Shown: positions 11,976 to 26,900, counted from the stretch's first letter. The stretch: 64,000 bases of DNA from Branchiostoma floridae (GCF_000003815.2 NC_049985.1:16612229-16676228); one strand, 5' to 3'. Translations and numbers: made by a program. Notes: a model not told the origin generated them from the sequence alone.

Positions 11976-14900
11976 GTGAGTGGGGGAAAGGGGAGGGCTT
12001 GTCGACCGGTGTGCAAATAGTACTTGCCGTATTGATTTGCATAATCTCCCATGATACGGACACTCGTAAAGAAGGTAAGTACTCTGGTGAATGGGAAGAC
12101 CAATGCTGAAAAAACAAGCGGGACAGACAAACAAACGAGACTCCTACCAGGGTGGGCCGGGCGGTGAGAACCTTTCGGGGCGCGAGGCACAATTTGGGCA
12201 AAAACACCATCAATTCAGCTTTCTGCATGGCTAAATAATCGCTATTGACTTTCCCACGTCATACATTTTGGTAGCGCAGTGGTTAGTACAAAGACTTAGA
12301 AGCGCCGTGTCAGAGCGATCTCTTACTCACAATAACCAGTATCAACACTCCCAGAAGTTTTGCCAACACACTGAGAGCAGATACGATGTCGGGTCTCTCC
12401 TTTTAGCTCTGTTCCCTAAACCGACGGACAACGTTCACTAAGTGGTTTTGGAGTGTGTTCCGTTTTCCTAACAGCTTCCAGAGGAAAACAGCGGGGCTAA
12501 AAGTCCCCTTTGGGGTTGACCCGGGTCTGATGTATTCATGTAGTCTGACGACGGACTGTCCAATGACATTGTGATTCGATCGCTGCCGTTTCTATCGCAA
12601 CGCGAAATGGGGTTGTTTTCTACGAGGTGGTATAGGGGGCTCAAATTCGTTTGCCGATTCAAGTTCTAAGCAAACACAACTTCTCTCCGCGGGTAAAGAT
12701 CTTTGACGATGCGTGCAGGGCCAGTGTCAGAAGTAGTCGACTTGGTGAAGAAAGTTTGGGACGGGACTGTGTGTTCAAGGCCTTTGCCCGTCGAGTGGTC
12801 TTAATAACCAGGCCTGTCTATCTAATAATATACTCAAGTACCATGATCGTAAACAATGGGATCGTAAGGGGATTGTTATTCACGGGGGGTAAATGTCTCT
12901 CCACGGTCTCTTGCAAAAATTCCTTACCCTACCTGGCTTTTACCTGCCCCGATCACACCGTTATCGCTACCGACCTGTCACCAAATCACCTGTGTCGGGT
13001 AGAGCCAAGTCAATTAGCGGCGAAACGCGAGCCCACCGCCGGTAAACAGAGCCTTTTGTGGCGGGGGAAATTTCACGAGGTATCCCCTTATTCTCCGCGC
13101 CGAAAAATAAACAGTGGCAACCAAGAAACCGGGTTGTGCGCCCGTGTAATTAACGTTTAAAGTTGCGGTGCGGAAGGTTAGGGAACCCGTACGGAGGGGC
13201 CCAGATATCCGAGGAGCACATACACACATCTCGCGGAAACTAGGTCACACTTGAATAACAAAAAACACCCGAGTCAAAAGACTACAAAAATAGAACCGTT
13301 TCTCATTATTTTTAGAAACCGAGACGACGACGTATTTCTCATTGTAATCGGCCTATTTGAGAAGTCATCTGTCAAACCACGAGAAAAAGAGCGTGGGAGA
13401 GAATTCTAACGTTGTCCAAAATGACGCAGCATAAAATCAAACAGAATAAACAAATACTTAAATCATTTTTGGTCGGTCTTTACATTCATAGAAATAGTGC
13501 ACCTCTCATAGCACTAAAATGTAATTCAAAAACAAAATTCAAGTAGATATTGTTATCATTTAAGGCTTTCATCTTGCAATTAACAAATACCTATAATCAG
13601 AATTCTAACGTTATCCAAAATGTCGCAGCATAAAATCAAGCAGAATTAACAAATACCTAAATCATTTTTGGTTGGTCTTTACATTCATAGAAATAGTGCA
13701 CCTCTCATAGCAAAATGTAATCTAAAACAAAATTCCAGCAAATATTGTCATCAATTACGCCTTTCATCTTGCAATTAACAAATACCTATATCATTTTTAG
13801 GCGGGCTTTGAATTAATAGAAAATTTAGTGTACCCCTTTCATAATATTTTAAGCAGTTCAAATATGTAATCTAAAATAAAATTCCTGTAGATCTTGTCAT
13901 CGTTTAAGCCTTTCATCTTTAAAATTAATTGTTTCCAGCGATGCCCTATGCAAATAACAGCAAAGGTAAACCATACATACAACGAGAGAACAAATAGTGG
14001 TGAAATGTTGAGAGGACCAAGGGTCGCCCACAGGATGTAACACTATCATGAGTAAATACGCACCAGAAGTACATGGGTAAATGAGTTATCCCCGTAGATA
14101 AGAACGGAACCTTACTGTTGGAATGACATTCTTGCTGTCATTTCTCTATGATAAATTCTAAACGCAAAAATTATCATAGACTAACTGCCAATAGTAATCT
14201 TGCACGTTAATAATCCATTCTTTTTTATATCTGACAGAAAAGTAACATATTTGTGGTCGATAGGTGAAGAGAGATATTTCTGTTGCTAGCTAAAATGAAG
14301 AATATTTACGCAATGTTTATCTTTAATCTGATATTCTAAACTTTGAGGTGGGGAGGGGGGCGGACCGAATCTTACAGGTGGTTGAATCGCTGCTAGACAC
14401 GCGCGCGATATCACTGCACCGGGAAAGTAATCCCAAAATAACCAAACTGCGCATTCCATAGATAGTTAACACGGGTAATGACCCGATGGCGTTGATATGT
14501 ATGTGTTGAGAGGACGAAGATAGAGTTCTAAGTAGTATCTAGACGTATATTTTGTATATTCACATATACATGTTCGTATATATGGTGGGATATTCTCGAG
14601 AAGGTCACTTAGGACAGGCAGGAAGTATGGGTAATCCCGAGAAAGCCCGAGCAAAGGTCGGTTTACTTCCGATCACGTCATTGCTAGGAAAAACACACGT
14701 TTAGTCAGTATCTACCGGATTAGGTGAGACAAGCGGGCGGGCCGACGTGCGCCTAACACCGTACGTTTTCTCCCTCCCTCCCGGTGCACAGGCGCGACGA
14801 GTATGCGGACCCAGATCTTGAAGTACAACTGAGAGTCTTCGAGGAACAGAGAGACTCTGACGAGGAGCAGTTGATCACACCTGAAGGAGTTAACCTCAAC

Positions 14901-17900
14901 AGTTCAGTGGACGTCTTCTACGCCATACATCGTCAGGTGAGTCTTCCCACGTACAGTACAGGGGGCGGGTCAGATTTCCGGGTCCAATTACCAGGTTACA
15001 TCTGTCATACGTATATTAGAGGGTAGTCACTGGCCCTCCCTATCTAACGATACTGCATCATTCTTTTCTTCTTAGTTAATGATAAATAGTGATAAGTTCC
15101 GAATGCTAATTGCAAGTACATTTATACAAGAATGGTAGGTACGATGCACTTCCTATAGTTTAGAATATACATCGAGCTAGCCTGTACCAGGCTTCCAAGG
15201 TCGCTGAAAAATAGCAGAAATTGGCCAAATAGACTGAAAACACACCAGAGGAGTTGGTTGGCCAGAGTATAGTTTACGTCCTGGTAGATGGTAACATCGA
15301 GCTAGATGCGTTGGGTTTGGTGTCTTCTTTTGATTCAGCGGAAGACAAATGTATCCACTTCTTCTATGATATATAGGTTCCTTGATGCTAATAGTAGGGT
15401 TGTTTTCTCTTTGTGGGGGAAAGTGAGAATATAGCGTGCTTCTGTGTCAGAAAGGAAATGCCAGTAAGGTTGTCTAATTCTTAAGTTTAGAAGATTACTA
15501 TCTTTTGTGCACAAAAGATGATTGATAGCGAAGGCGATGAACAGATCCTCACTAGAGGCTCTAAAAAGTGTTATTAGCTTCTCCGCTCTTTAGGCGCATA
15601 TCTCATGAATGGAGTGAATCATGGTGAGAGACAATAGCTTCGTTGTAGGCCGTTGTGTTTCCCTCGGAGCTAGTGAGGAGTGGTCGAATGCTCTACGTTC
15701 CGAAGAAGACCACAATCATGTTGACAAGTATGTGCGGTTGAAGGCCTTGTGTCTCTTCGTTGTACATGCTGCCAGTCTCTCTGCTTTTTATCCTTGTGTC
15801 CAACCCTTTTAACGTTGCCCAGGACGTATACAGATTATTCTCTAGTAGGATATACTGTGTATCATTGTGGTGAAGAATTTAGAAACGTTATTGAAGTTAA
15901 TCTAGAGAAAGGACCTTCTTGGTTGCCATGCCCTAAGGGTAGCCTGTATCAAGGCTCTCCACATCCCCCAATGAAGAGTTCTTTTCTTTGTGTAGCATTC
16001 CCGACATTTCCTCCCTGACGTGCCTTGAAGAAAGGCTATTGTTGTTCATATATATACACCCAGAGGCTAGGAATATGATAGTGGACGGTGTCTTCTAACG
16101 ATTGACGCATATATAAAGACAGCATAAGAAATGTATAACATCCAACAATATATTAACTTTATATATCTGCATTACGTATGGTCACCTTACCGACAATTTT
16201 GAGGACACAGATCCTAAAAGTACATCTGATATCAAAGGACAGATTACCCAAATCAGAGTGTTTGGCAACCTAAAACTAATATTTTGACAGAGTGTATCAG
16301 CGTGGTATCGAACGATAGCTCCGATTGTGAGGACCGTACCGGTTTGATTCGGATTTACACAGGTGGGGCCGTGGGAACAGAGCGTTGTTATCTTGTGGGT
16401 TTGTACATCTCATGATCACACTACAGTGTATCACTGTATCAATTTCCTATTGGTTACGTGTTGGTGACGTCATACATGTCAAGCAGATACGTGACGTTCT
16501 GACGTCTTTTGGCCGAGTGTGATTTCTCAGTAGTCGTCTCTTGTCGTATTATAACACTGAAGTGACATCAAACCTGTACAAGTGACTATCTCTACATAAT
16601 GACCACCTGGCCAATGTGACCACATTTTGGTGATCCTTTGATAATTTTCCCATTGGCGCAAGCATTAAGGATCCTGTCCATAGTGGGACTGTCAAGATAG
16701 AACTGATTGGTCTCCGAATGGTCTTCTTGGTATGTGTTACTGTGTAGTAATAGCGCACATATAGGTTTTATACTATTTCACTTAGAACAAAGGTGATCTA
16801 TGAGCCTTCATGTCTGGCCAACAGCACAGTCCTATAATGTATCTAATATTTGAAGAGAGGACAGAAGAGATTCAGGAGATATATGCTAGTAATCCGTTTG
16901 GATACCAGGCCAATAATGCATTTGAATTGTGTAGTTACACCTGTACTGTTTCGAACAACGCTATACAAAATAGGACAACATAAGGGCTATTTTGAAGTAA
17001 CTCTTTTCTTTTGATCAAACACCATTGGAAAGGTAGGTTCAGATACATGTATGTCATAACCTCATTAGCAAACTATACAACTCGGGACTTTTTGGGGCTT
17101 ACAATATACGTACCTTTTCCTGATGGCATATTCTAATTGTACTTGGTGTCTTGTATAGGGAAGCGGTCTACATGAAATCTGTTACAAAGGATACGTAAGT
17201 CACAAGAATCTTACAATAAGTTTGCACTCCTGTACATGTCCCGAATGTGTTCTCAGTGATCTTATAGTCCAATATTAGAACAGCTGTATATTGTTATTGT
17301 AGTGTAACTGTTTTGTTTTGTTTACGTGTTTCCCGTGAGTTCTTCTGGTTGAAGATTTCTCCGTGACAACTCTCTTACCACCAAGTATTCGGAACTATTG
17401 GTGGTGTAATTATTGAAATTCTTTCGTTTCTTGTTTGTGGTGTAATTAATTGCCTTGCCTGACACATCCGGCAACGTAATTGGTTAACGTCATGAGTAAC
17501 CGGTACATATTTTGCATTATTGAAAAATAGTCCGATACTAGTCCACCTCTAATTGTATCATCTAAATCTATTCTAACATTGTCACAGTTAAAAAATGGCG
17601 CGAAAATCAGTCTTTTTTGTAAGGAGACCATATAGTTGTACAAGTCTAATATGTTGTGACAGAGGATGTTCTATATCTGTGCCGTTTTGGTAGAACAGGA
17701 TCATGACGTCAGTGTACGTTAATCCAATTACAACAACTGACCAATGGGAAGGCAGTATCTTGGATTTCTCGTCTGTATTGGTCAGTTTGTCAGTCACCAT
17801 CCTCTTGCACACAATATGATTGACAGGAGATATTATTAACTCGATCTAATCAGCTGTAAGCTTATCGGCCCCGATAAGTGAATGACACGTAAAACAAAGC

Positions 17901-20900
17901 ATCACCAGTGTTTTCATTGTCTGTAATGAGATAAGTGTACATACATTTCAATTGGACACGGTTATATGCCTTTTAAAGTATCAGTACTGCAAGCAAGTCC
18001 GTTCCAGACGTTTTCTACTAGTATACTCCGTCCTGTATAGTTGGGCAATTATCCACATTCTTTCTTTCTCCTCTTCCAACTCTCGTCACATAATGGCGCT
18101 CTATGCTGCCCTCCCCTCGCGTGCAGTCACCATTCGGTAAGCCGGGATTCGAGCCCTACATCCGAAGGGTTCCTGTTGCACCCGTATTTACCTTTCTTCG
18201 CCGGGACAGGTGAGAGAGAGCGAGAGAGCGAGCTACCGAACAGAACTGCTTCGGTATTTCGTCATATTCTCAGAGAACGTTGTGCTCGCGTGTGTTGTAC
18301 CTGAGCATTTGCCAGACGTGTCTTTGCGTGAAACTGTAGCAAGAGAGAGGCTGTAACCACAGCGAAGCTAGCTCCATACTTTGTTCCAACAAGGTAAGTC
18401 ATTAGTACTACACCCCTCCCCCACAACAGAGTCCAGCTATGATTGATCACGCATTTTGCAAGGCTCCACTTGTGTGGCTTAGCTCTTAGCTCGGCTCCAT
18501 TCAGGGCTCGGCTGCTTGGAGTGGCTTGTTGTTGAAAAAGGCAAAGGATTTGACATGGCGGTCTAAGTCACCCCTTCCTTCCCACAAACCTGTAATTTTA
18601 CCTCCTAGAACAAGCCTACTGGCTTTAACGGTCGTAGTTAGTAAAGGAGAGTAGAAGCATGGTAATAAATTCGTGTCAAGTTTGGTTTGTTTTTCTTTAA
18701 GCGATGGAAACGGACTGGAACGCTGGGAAATGGCTCTGTGGTTTAGCCGCTGTGGGAAATTGAATCGGAACCGAATATCTCGGAAGTAATCTGTGTCAGA
18801 ATGATGGAGAACACGACTTGTGTAGGACCCTGCTGTATTCAGCTTGTTGGTGGGGAGCTGGGGGCGAACAATGGGACCGTGGCAAAAGTGACACCAGTCG
18901 GGGTCAAACTAGGTTGACCTACAGCATAGGACGATAACTCTGTGTTCTACACAAGGGGAGGGGAGAGAGGGCTTGTCGGGGTCGAACCGCTTGCCGCCGC
19001 TAATGCCAATTACAACGTGCGGCGACACAGTTTGTCATTCTCTCCCGGCAAACTACATAGCTTTGTGGACTTTCCTCCACCTAAGGTCGAGCTGGTACGT
19101 GAGAGTCCCGGAGTGTCGCCATTTCAAGACTCGTCGTCTGTCGCAGACCTAGAAGACCTCCAGGGATATTTGTCTTTATCGCCGTCTTTTGTAAGGTTTG
19201 TCCTAGGTTTTGTTGTGACTTAATCCCAACTGCACACGGGACGTAAAGGAAATCACAAATACCGCTTTGTTGGCGCCAATTTTCTGGACGTAGAAACGAA
19301 AGAATCAGTCCTAGACGGACAGGCATGATACTGGACAAAGCAGGGACAAAGGGAAGGGGATACTGACCATCGCATGGGCAGTATAGAACGGTTTCCAAGA
19401 GTAACGGTCAGACATGCTCGTTAATACATGTAGATGGCACTGTCATCAATAACAACAATGTGTGTGGCCTTTTGTCGTGCCATTATGTGGTCCGCATCTG
19501 TTGTGTGCCTACAGAATCTTTCATATCTTCCGATAGACGTGATAGACTTTTGACTTTCTTTATTTTTTTCTCGGTGCTTTAAGTTTTCTAGATCTCGCGA
19601 CAGGTAGGGACTCGGTCAGTGGATAAGCTGCTTTGCTAGACTGTTGTGTTACTGTTACAATGAAAAGCATGCCGACGTTCATAGTTGATGTTGTTTACAA
19701 TGCATGTGTGTGGTGTTCACATGTTTTGTCATCAGAGTCGAGGTTATGGGTAAAAACTTACTGATCACGTGGCTCTGATGGCCTCCAATACAGCCTGTTG
19801 AGGCTGTCATCGTATCCCGTATCCTGGCATACGTACAGGAGTCCATCTACAAACCCTGTCACGCGGCTGTGCACGAGGCTACACGTTGTGGACATGTATC
19901 ACGTACAACATATTGATCTACATAAACATGTAACAGTACCGCCTTTGGTCCGACCACAGCTAGCGCTCTTCTACTGAAGTATGGTGTTACCAGGGGGGAC
20001 AGCGGCTATGTCGCCATTGGCAATGACGTCATCACCGTTGCTAGGTGAATGATTTGTCGTGCGAAATATCGCCCCTCGTCCGAAATTTTTAAAGGGCTGC
20101 TTTTATACATGCAAAAATCTACTTGAGCAGAGCAGATGTTTTAAGACTACAGAGCATATTTGTCTTTACCATTTTTACGATCTCACAGTCTTTTTAACGC
20201 TTTTCATACACCCCCTCTTCTGAATATTAATTTTCTTGCCAAATTACAAAATCTTGCGAAACGTGGTGGATGGCATGTATATTTGTGTATACAATAATGA
20301 ACCCATCGGAATCAAATTCTAGTACATTAGACCTTCCGTTAGATAGTCTAGCTGTACCTACTGGCGCTAGAAGGCCATCAAAACCTCTTTAACTTCAAAA
20401 ACATTTGCAATATACCCCTACCTCCCCCGCATAGGCGTTACCATGCTGCCGTAACTATGTACACTGGGTAACAAATCCACATTTCCGTAATTGTGATTGA
20501 TGTCGGAAAGATGGCCTACCCCGCAAATCACAGCGCATTGCCTGACAGTAATAACGGTCAAATCTTCAAATCTCTCAACTGAGAAGTTCAAAGCACATGG
20601 TTGTATTGGCTTTATATGTTGTGTAAGAGCCGAGATCGTGGATAGCCTTAGGGGTAAACATAGCAGTTATAGATGTGCTTTTTGATGCTAATGAATTCAT
20701 ACCATTTTCATAGGAGTATTTGTCTTTCTTGTATTGGTGATGGCTTACCGCTAGATCTAAATTTAGCATTGGTCTGACAAAACAGTGCCAGAGATTGTGC
20801 TGCCTACAATTGAATTAGTTTATAAACGGGTTAGAATTGCACTGAAAATGTGCGAAAAATTGTATTGTGGTATGTTGTTAGAGTAAGGCAATGTTGATGT

Positions 20901-23900
20901 GGATGGCGTTTCGTCAGTTCTCGCATTAATTTTCGTCTGTTTCCGATCGTTTTCGACCATTCTGTAAATCGTCCAACGCAGCTGCAAAATGAGCAAATAT
21001 ATGCCGTACATTACAAAATATTCGGAAAAAGGATACTAACGGTAATGTCGTAGCATGTCAAAGTCGACTCCAAAATCAAGAAGATGTAAAAGAACAAAAA
21101 TGAAAAAAAATCTGTTGTTTTGTATACCATACTCTGTGTGTCCATTCATTTGTTAACCTTCCTGACCACTTAGTCTTCATAAAGAACTTTTTTGCCCAAT
21201 CCTTTTCTTCGCATGCAGATACGCACGCATCAGTTAAGGGGTTCCTATATAATCGAATCAAATTGACCTTACCAATGTTTAAATGACAGCCATCTTAGAT
21301 CAAACATTTTCTAACGATCGATAACACCACGTGTTGTTGATGAACATTCACGGCTTATTGACGACGTAATCCTTATTACGACACGAGATCTTGACAGTCG
21401 AGCCCCCTCAAATAAATCTGGTAACCCGAAACCCGCCTTGCAATCGATCATATCTACAAAGGCTGTGATAGCCTTGTTCTACAGGCATATCAGAGGGTTA
21501 ACATGGTTCACCAGATACATATGTAGACGTTAATTACTTTAACGTCAATGTAGTTAATGAAATCATTTTATTGTGAGGCTACCTGCCCCCCTCCCCACCT
21601 ATGTCAGAATCTCCAAGTAGATATTTGGTGACTATTCTGTTTAAGACTGTCGGAATGAGAACGAGGTATTTATTAGGAAATATACGATCTTCCCTCCATA
21701 CATCTGCTCGGAGATCGGTCCCCAACGTTCTGCTCTACTTCTCGCCTCACTTGTTGTTTACTGTTTGTTTTATGCAAATAAGAGCTGCTTGTTGTCGTTT
21801 ACTTCAGTTTGAAGGGGTTCTATTTTTAGACGCGATTTGAAGATCCCGTATCGAAATTGCACGGACGAAAGAGCATGTGTTCTAGCAACCGATGGTTCTT
21901 TGATCTCGTATATAAAAAACAAAACCCTCTTCATTAAAAAGTTCACCTTTTTTATTCAAATGATGTCTGTAAATGTGCGTTTCACGATGTCATGCACCTT
22001 ATACTAGTATATGTAATTACCATTGTAAATGCGGTTTCTAGAATACCGTCGCCCGAGACGTCGAGGGCAACATCACTGTCGCACGACTATTTTACTATCA
22101 CGTAAGTTCAGTCTAAAGCGGGCATTTAAGAAAGTCCTTGAATCCTTCCATGGTCAATTAGAGGCGCTTCTAAAGCTTTGTGACTCGACAAAGAGACAAA
22201 ACACTGAGGTACACTATGAGATCGGTGGCCATCAGAACCCATTAAAGGGGGCGTGCTCTGAACTCAGATCCACACATCATTAAGAGTAATTTTAGATCCA
22301 AGATAAGATAACTTATCTTGTTCTAAAAGTTTGTGGAGGGTTATGTTTCACTTCTATGGGCATAAGTATTTGCCTAAGAATCACAAGCATTTGTTAATCG
22401 ATTGATGATTTGATTAAGTGGAGGAAAAATGTTGACGCAACAGCCTGAAAAACGTTGTAATTTGCTACGTAATTGACGTTTACGTAATCATATTGTTGGG
22501 AAAATAGAATGATTACAAGAAGTTTATCTGATTTTATTGAAACGCCAACGTCGCAAATTCACATGGCTGAAGTTCTTTTTCGTCACTACGAAATTCTTAG
22601 GGGGTACACGGTATATCCCAACTATTCCCTATCTAATGAATGGACCAGTCCTCCCTACTTAAAAACAGTTTGTACGGAGGAGTTCCCATGATATCAACTT
22701 CCAACGAGCTGTTTTGTGGGGCACTTTTCTGCCACTTGACCGAAAACAATACTTTCGCCCTTTCTCCTCGAGAAAAAAAACCTGGGTAAGCTATACCTCC
22801 ATACAACCCCCCTGCACGTGACCACCTCTATAGCGTGACACTGATTCTTTCATATTTACCTTTCTTAAAATTCCGTCAGATTTACGATTTTATCAATGGA
22901 ATTAGATTGATCCATCATTTATACATGTATCACATAGGCTTATCGTGTTAATATGCGGAAGGAGAAATGATTCTCTATAGGAAAGCTACCACATGCGTTT
23001 AGAAGGGAAGCGATACAGCTCGCATTCATCGGTATCAATTGTTCCTCTTTGTTCGCCTGCTTCACTTTGGATGGCGAGGTTTTGTCCGGTTAGTGGGTTA
23101 AAAGACAGACCTAGTGTCGTTCCTAACATTAGGGACCTATTAGTGCTGGCTTTTTAAAGCTATCGTTGGTAAAGGAATACTTTTCTCAAGGCTGGGAACT
23201 AGCGGAATAGTTTAGTTGGAATGCTTTTCCATCACAGGACGTTTTGTTGGATCGACGCTCGTTGGAGTGGCTGTTACGACTTACGCATGTAAGTAGTATG
23301 GATCTGTCATATTATATTCAGGATCTATTTGCAGATTACGTTCTTTCCTTGCTTACAGGTCTGTGTATAGCTTCTTCAGTAACGTAGTAGTGTGGTATCG
23401 CTGGTTTTCAAGGGATCTCAGTCTACATACACGTGTGTGTGTAGTGAAAATGGCATGTATGGTTGGTCCTAAACGGACATTGTGGGAGTAATGTAGCTCA
23501 TATACAGTCTCTGCTTTTGTCGTCCTTCAAGAGTTTGTAGGCAGAGTTAATATCTTCAAGCAGATGAGAAGGAGTGACTGCATTTCAGGATGAGTTATCC
23601 AATGTTGCGATCAACCCACCTAACATCTGCATGGAAAACGTCATATCGTATTGTGTTTGGATGTATGTGAACTTGATCCATCCATACCATGGACAAAGAT
23701 ACACAGCACTACAGGTGTCCAAGGTGGTTCCTTGATGAAAACATTTCTCTTTGTGTCTTTTAGTACGAATTTTCGTCTAAAAGGGTATCTTATCAACAAA
23801 GCCTATATATTTCGTGCCAACAGATGTCATAAGAACAGTTCCAACAAGCGAGTATCGTCCGTAATCACAACAATTCTCAGGTAGACTTAGCTAAACCAAC

Positions 23901-26900
23901 CACCGCTCCGGAAGACTTGGTCTCGATAAGCTCCGAGGAGGAGCGAGTTGACGGAGAGGCAGGTAAAGTTGCCGCCCTAACCCTGGCCTGACTCGCCGCT
24001 GTGACAGGCTGGAAAGACTAGTCTCCAAGCAGACCCTACGGTGCCTTAGAGATAGTATCTATAGCCGGCACCGGTGCCCGTTTGACTCCCTGTGTCCGGC
24101 TATCTCCCTTTGGCCGGCTGTACTCCTTGGCCAGCTTAGATACTATCTCTAAGGCAACGTAGGGTCTGCTTGAAGACTAGGGAAAGACGTAGCCTCTACC
24201 CAGTATGACTACGCTGGCTATTATAGGGAGAATAATTTGCCAGGGGAGTTTTGCTACCAGAGGAGTTGGTCATCCGCGTAGGGGGAACATGAACCTATAT
24301 AAAGCGTAGACTCCCCTGGCGAATTTCACGATTTTTTTGCCGAATTGTACGATCTCCGTTCCCCCATATGAAAGGCCTGGTGGAGGCTAAGAAAGACGGA
24401 AGGTTGTTGGTGTTGGGGTACTTACGTAGAGGACACAGTCTGTTTCCTAGCTGGGTGTGTATGTAGGTCAAGGGGGGAAGTCTTACAGTGGGACTGGCAG
24501 GATTATCCCGACTAAGAGCCCATCGTGTCTGCCTTGAGTCCCCGGCAAATATCACAGTCTGAAAAGCGCAGAAAAAATGCGTTTGGGTGGTGGGTGGTGC
24601 TTGTAATTTGTAAAGCTAAGGGCACAACCCGCCGTACGTGCAAATACGTGCTGTCTATGGCCAAAATGTCTGCAATCTTTTGGGATCTGTAAGTTGTAGG
24701 TACCGCCTCCGCACGAACTCAAAGGGAATCCGACGGATTTTGGAGCACGCAGACACGCCGTAGAACTTTACGTGCAGGCAAAGCTTTGTGTGCCATCGGG
24801 CTGCGGATTCGCCCCTCGCTCGTGCCAGTACGGGCGTTGCGCCTGCCCTGTACAGTCTTAACGTTTTCAGAGATACGTCGCGGACGTGGCCTCCCCCCCC
24901 CCCCCAAAAAGACAAAAGATTTGATTCCGTTCGTAGAATTTTGAAGCAGACTGTGACAGAACCAATCGCCGACAAGGTTCAAAGACAGCCTTGTCCGTAA
25001 TATGACAAGCGAATTTTGTACGACACAAGCACGACTATTCCAAGAATGCCATCAGTTCGCGATCGTAATACGATTTCACGACGTATGTAACGTTAATAAG
25101 GTTTGATTAAACGTAGTCAGGACTTTGGACCAATCACAATATAGTAAATTGTATTTCGACCAACCCTAGGCCCTCAGGTATTTTGCTTTTTCAAATTTAA
25201 GACACGCGATAAAGCCACTGATATGTTTGTGGGAATGTAACTGAGCATAGAAAATATTCAGCATCTTTGTGGTGTCAATATGATGATTTATTTACGGTGT
25301 AACTGCGAACAGTGTATACCCATTAGTCTCTATGGCGAAGCAACATCAAATATGTTTGCAATGTCAAAACTAGTGCCCCCCTCCCCATTACCGTTAGTGG
25401 TTTGTCAGGTCGTGGGAACATTTGAACTAACATGACATCAAGCAAATGGACTGAAAAACGTCAGAAATACAATACTTAGCTTACTTAAGGATTAATTCGT
25501 TACAACATTATGTGATGAAGGCATTTGTATGGCATGACGAGCCTTCTATTTTTGTCTGGTATCACGTGTCGTCTTCACGGTGTCGAACAGGAAGGTTGAA
25601 AACAGTACGAGTTAGAATTACGTGATGCTGATGTTATTGCTTAGACAAAGGATTAAACGGCTTAGTTTCTATTAAGACATAGGTTATGTTGTGTTCTGAG
25701 TAGCGTAAGGTAATATCTAACCTCGGAAACAAGCACTAGCATTAGGAGTATTAGCCTCGGAAACAGAGCCATTGGGAGTTTTAGCCTCGGAAACAGGACA
25801 TTAAGCATTAGGGGTTTTAGTCTCGGAAACAGGCCCATTAGGAGTTTTAGCCTCGGAAGCAGGTCCATTAGGAGTTTAAGCCTCGGAAACAGGCCCATTA
25901 GAGGTTTTAGCTTCGGGAACAGGTCCATTAGGAATGTTAGCCTCGGAAACAGGCACATTTGGGGTTTTAGCCTCGGAAACAGGCTCGTGAGGGCTTTAAC
26001 CTCGAAAAGAGACTCATTAGCATAATAAGGATTGTAAGCGGTGGAAACAAGCCAATTTGGTGGTTTAGCCTCGGAAACAGTACCGGAGCCTACCCTAGCC
26101 TCGGAAGTCGGTTCGTGTACGTAATGTTGACATTAGGTTTGGGGAGAAGTGTTTTCCTTATCGTGCCAACATCCTCTTCCCTTGTACTACTTCTGGAGGT
26201 CAATAACGAAGAACTTTGGGGAGGTGGGCAAGAGAATAGTTAATACAGTAGGATACAATGTGCGTACCTCTAGCATGAAGGATTATTTCCTAACACCACA
26301 GTCTAACTGAAGGGTATACAAACAGCACTGAAAAAGCACTGCGTTAAACGTGACTATTTGATCCGTGATAGCAAGGAGCTCTTTTCTATAAATGCCTCTA
26401 GGTTATAGGGGTGTCATTGGACAACATTTCTTCTTGCACGTAATCAGAACACTTGGAAGTCCTGGATCTTTATATAGCACCAGTTCCTCTGATTTTATCG
26501 GCCAGGCCTCTCACTACACAAGACCGAGGAAGGAGCATATCCTGTTGCACCTGCGGCTGTCCCAGGCGTCTAGAATAGCTGCCCGGGCCTGGCGTCCAAA
26601 CAACATGGCGCCACTATGTCCATACGCTGTGTTTCGGCGTGACCTGTAGGTTTTCGAACTATACCTCGGGTAAATGACCTTTGAAACACCTTCTTTTGGA
26701 GTGACAGCAATTTTTCCTGAGCCGTTTTGGTGAAGATGTTCACCTAATGAAGTTAGAGGAACAGGAATGTGAACGGTAGCGGTGCCTAATGCGTGTATAA
26801 TTCTGGAGGATTACGCCGCCATTGAGTCCGTGGGAAATACAAGACTGGAGATGGACTCACGATCACGTGACCTGGAGAACGACATCTCGGATGTCTGAGA

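Larger units (their letters stand above)
11976..14791 (+). other. Formin intron (2.8 kb)
   Basis: Intron between two DID exons. It contains the 13401-13925 tandem repeat and a possible SINE head. A 169-codon open frame at 12651-13160 has no recognisable domain and is not supported as coding. Confidence 0.8.

Noticed and set aside
12651-13160. 169-codon + strand frame
   Set aside because: No recognisable domain, atypical composition, and it sits in an intron bounded by well-supported exons.
18100-18180. Possible tRNA (GGGATTCGAGCCC-like B box)
   Set aside because: No A box at the right distance and no cloverleaf.
18942-19085. 5' extension of the candidate cassette exon as a first exon
   Set aside because: The frame starts with GTG, contains no ATG, and an in-frame TAG lies just upstream (18927), so a translated first exon is not supported.
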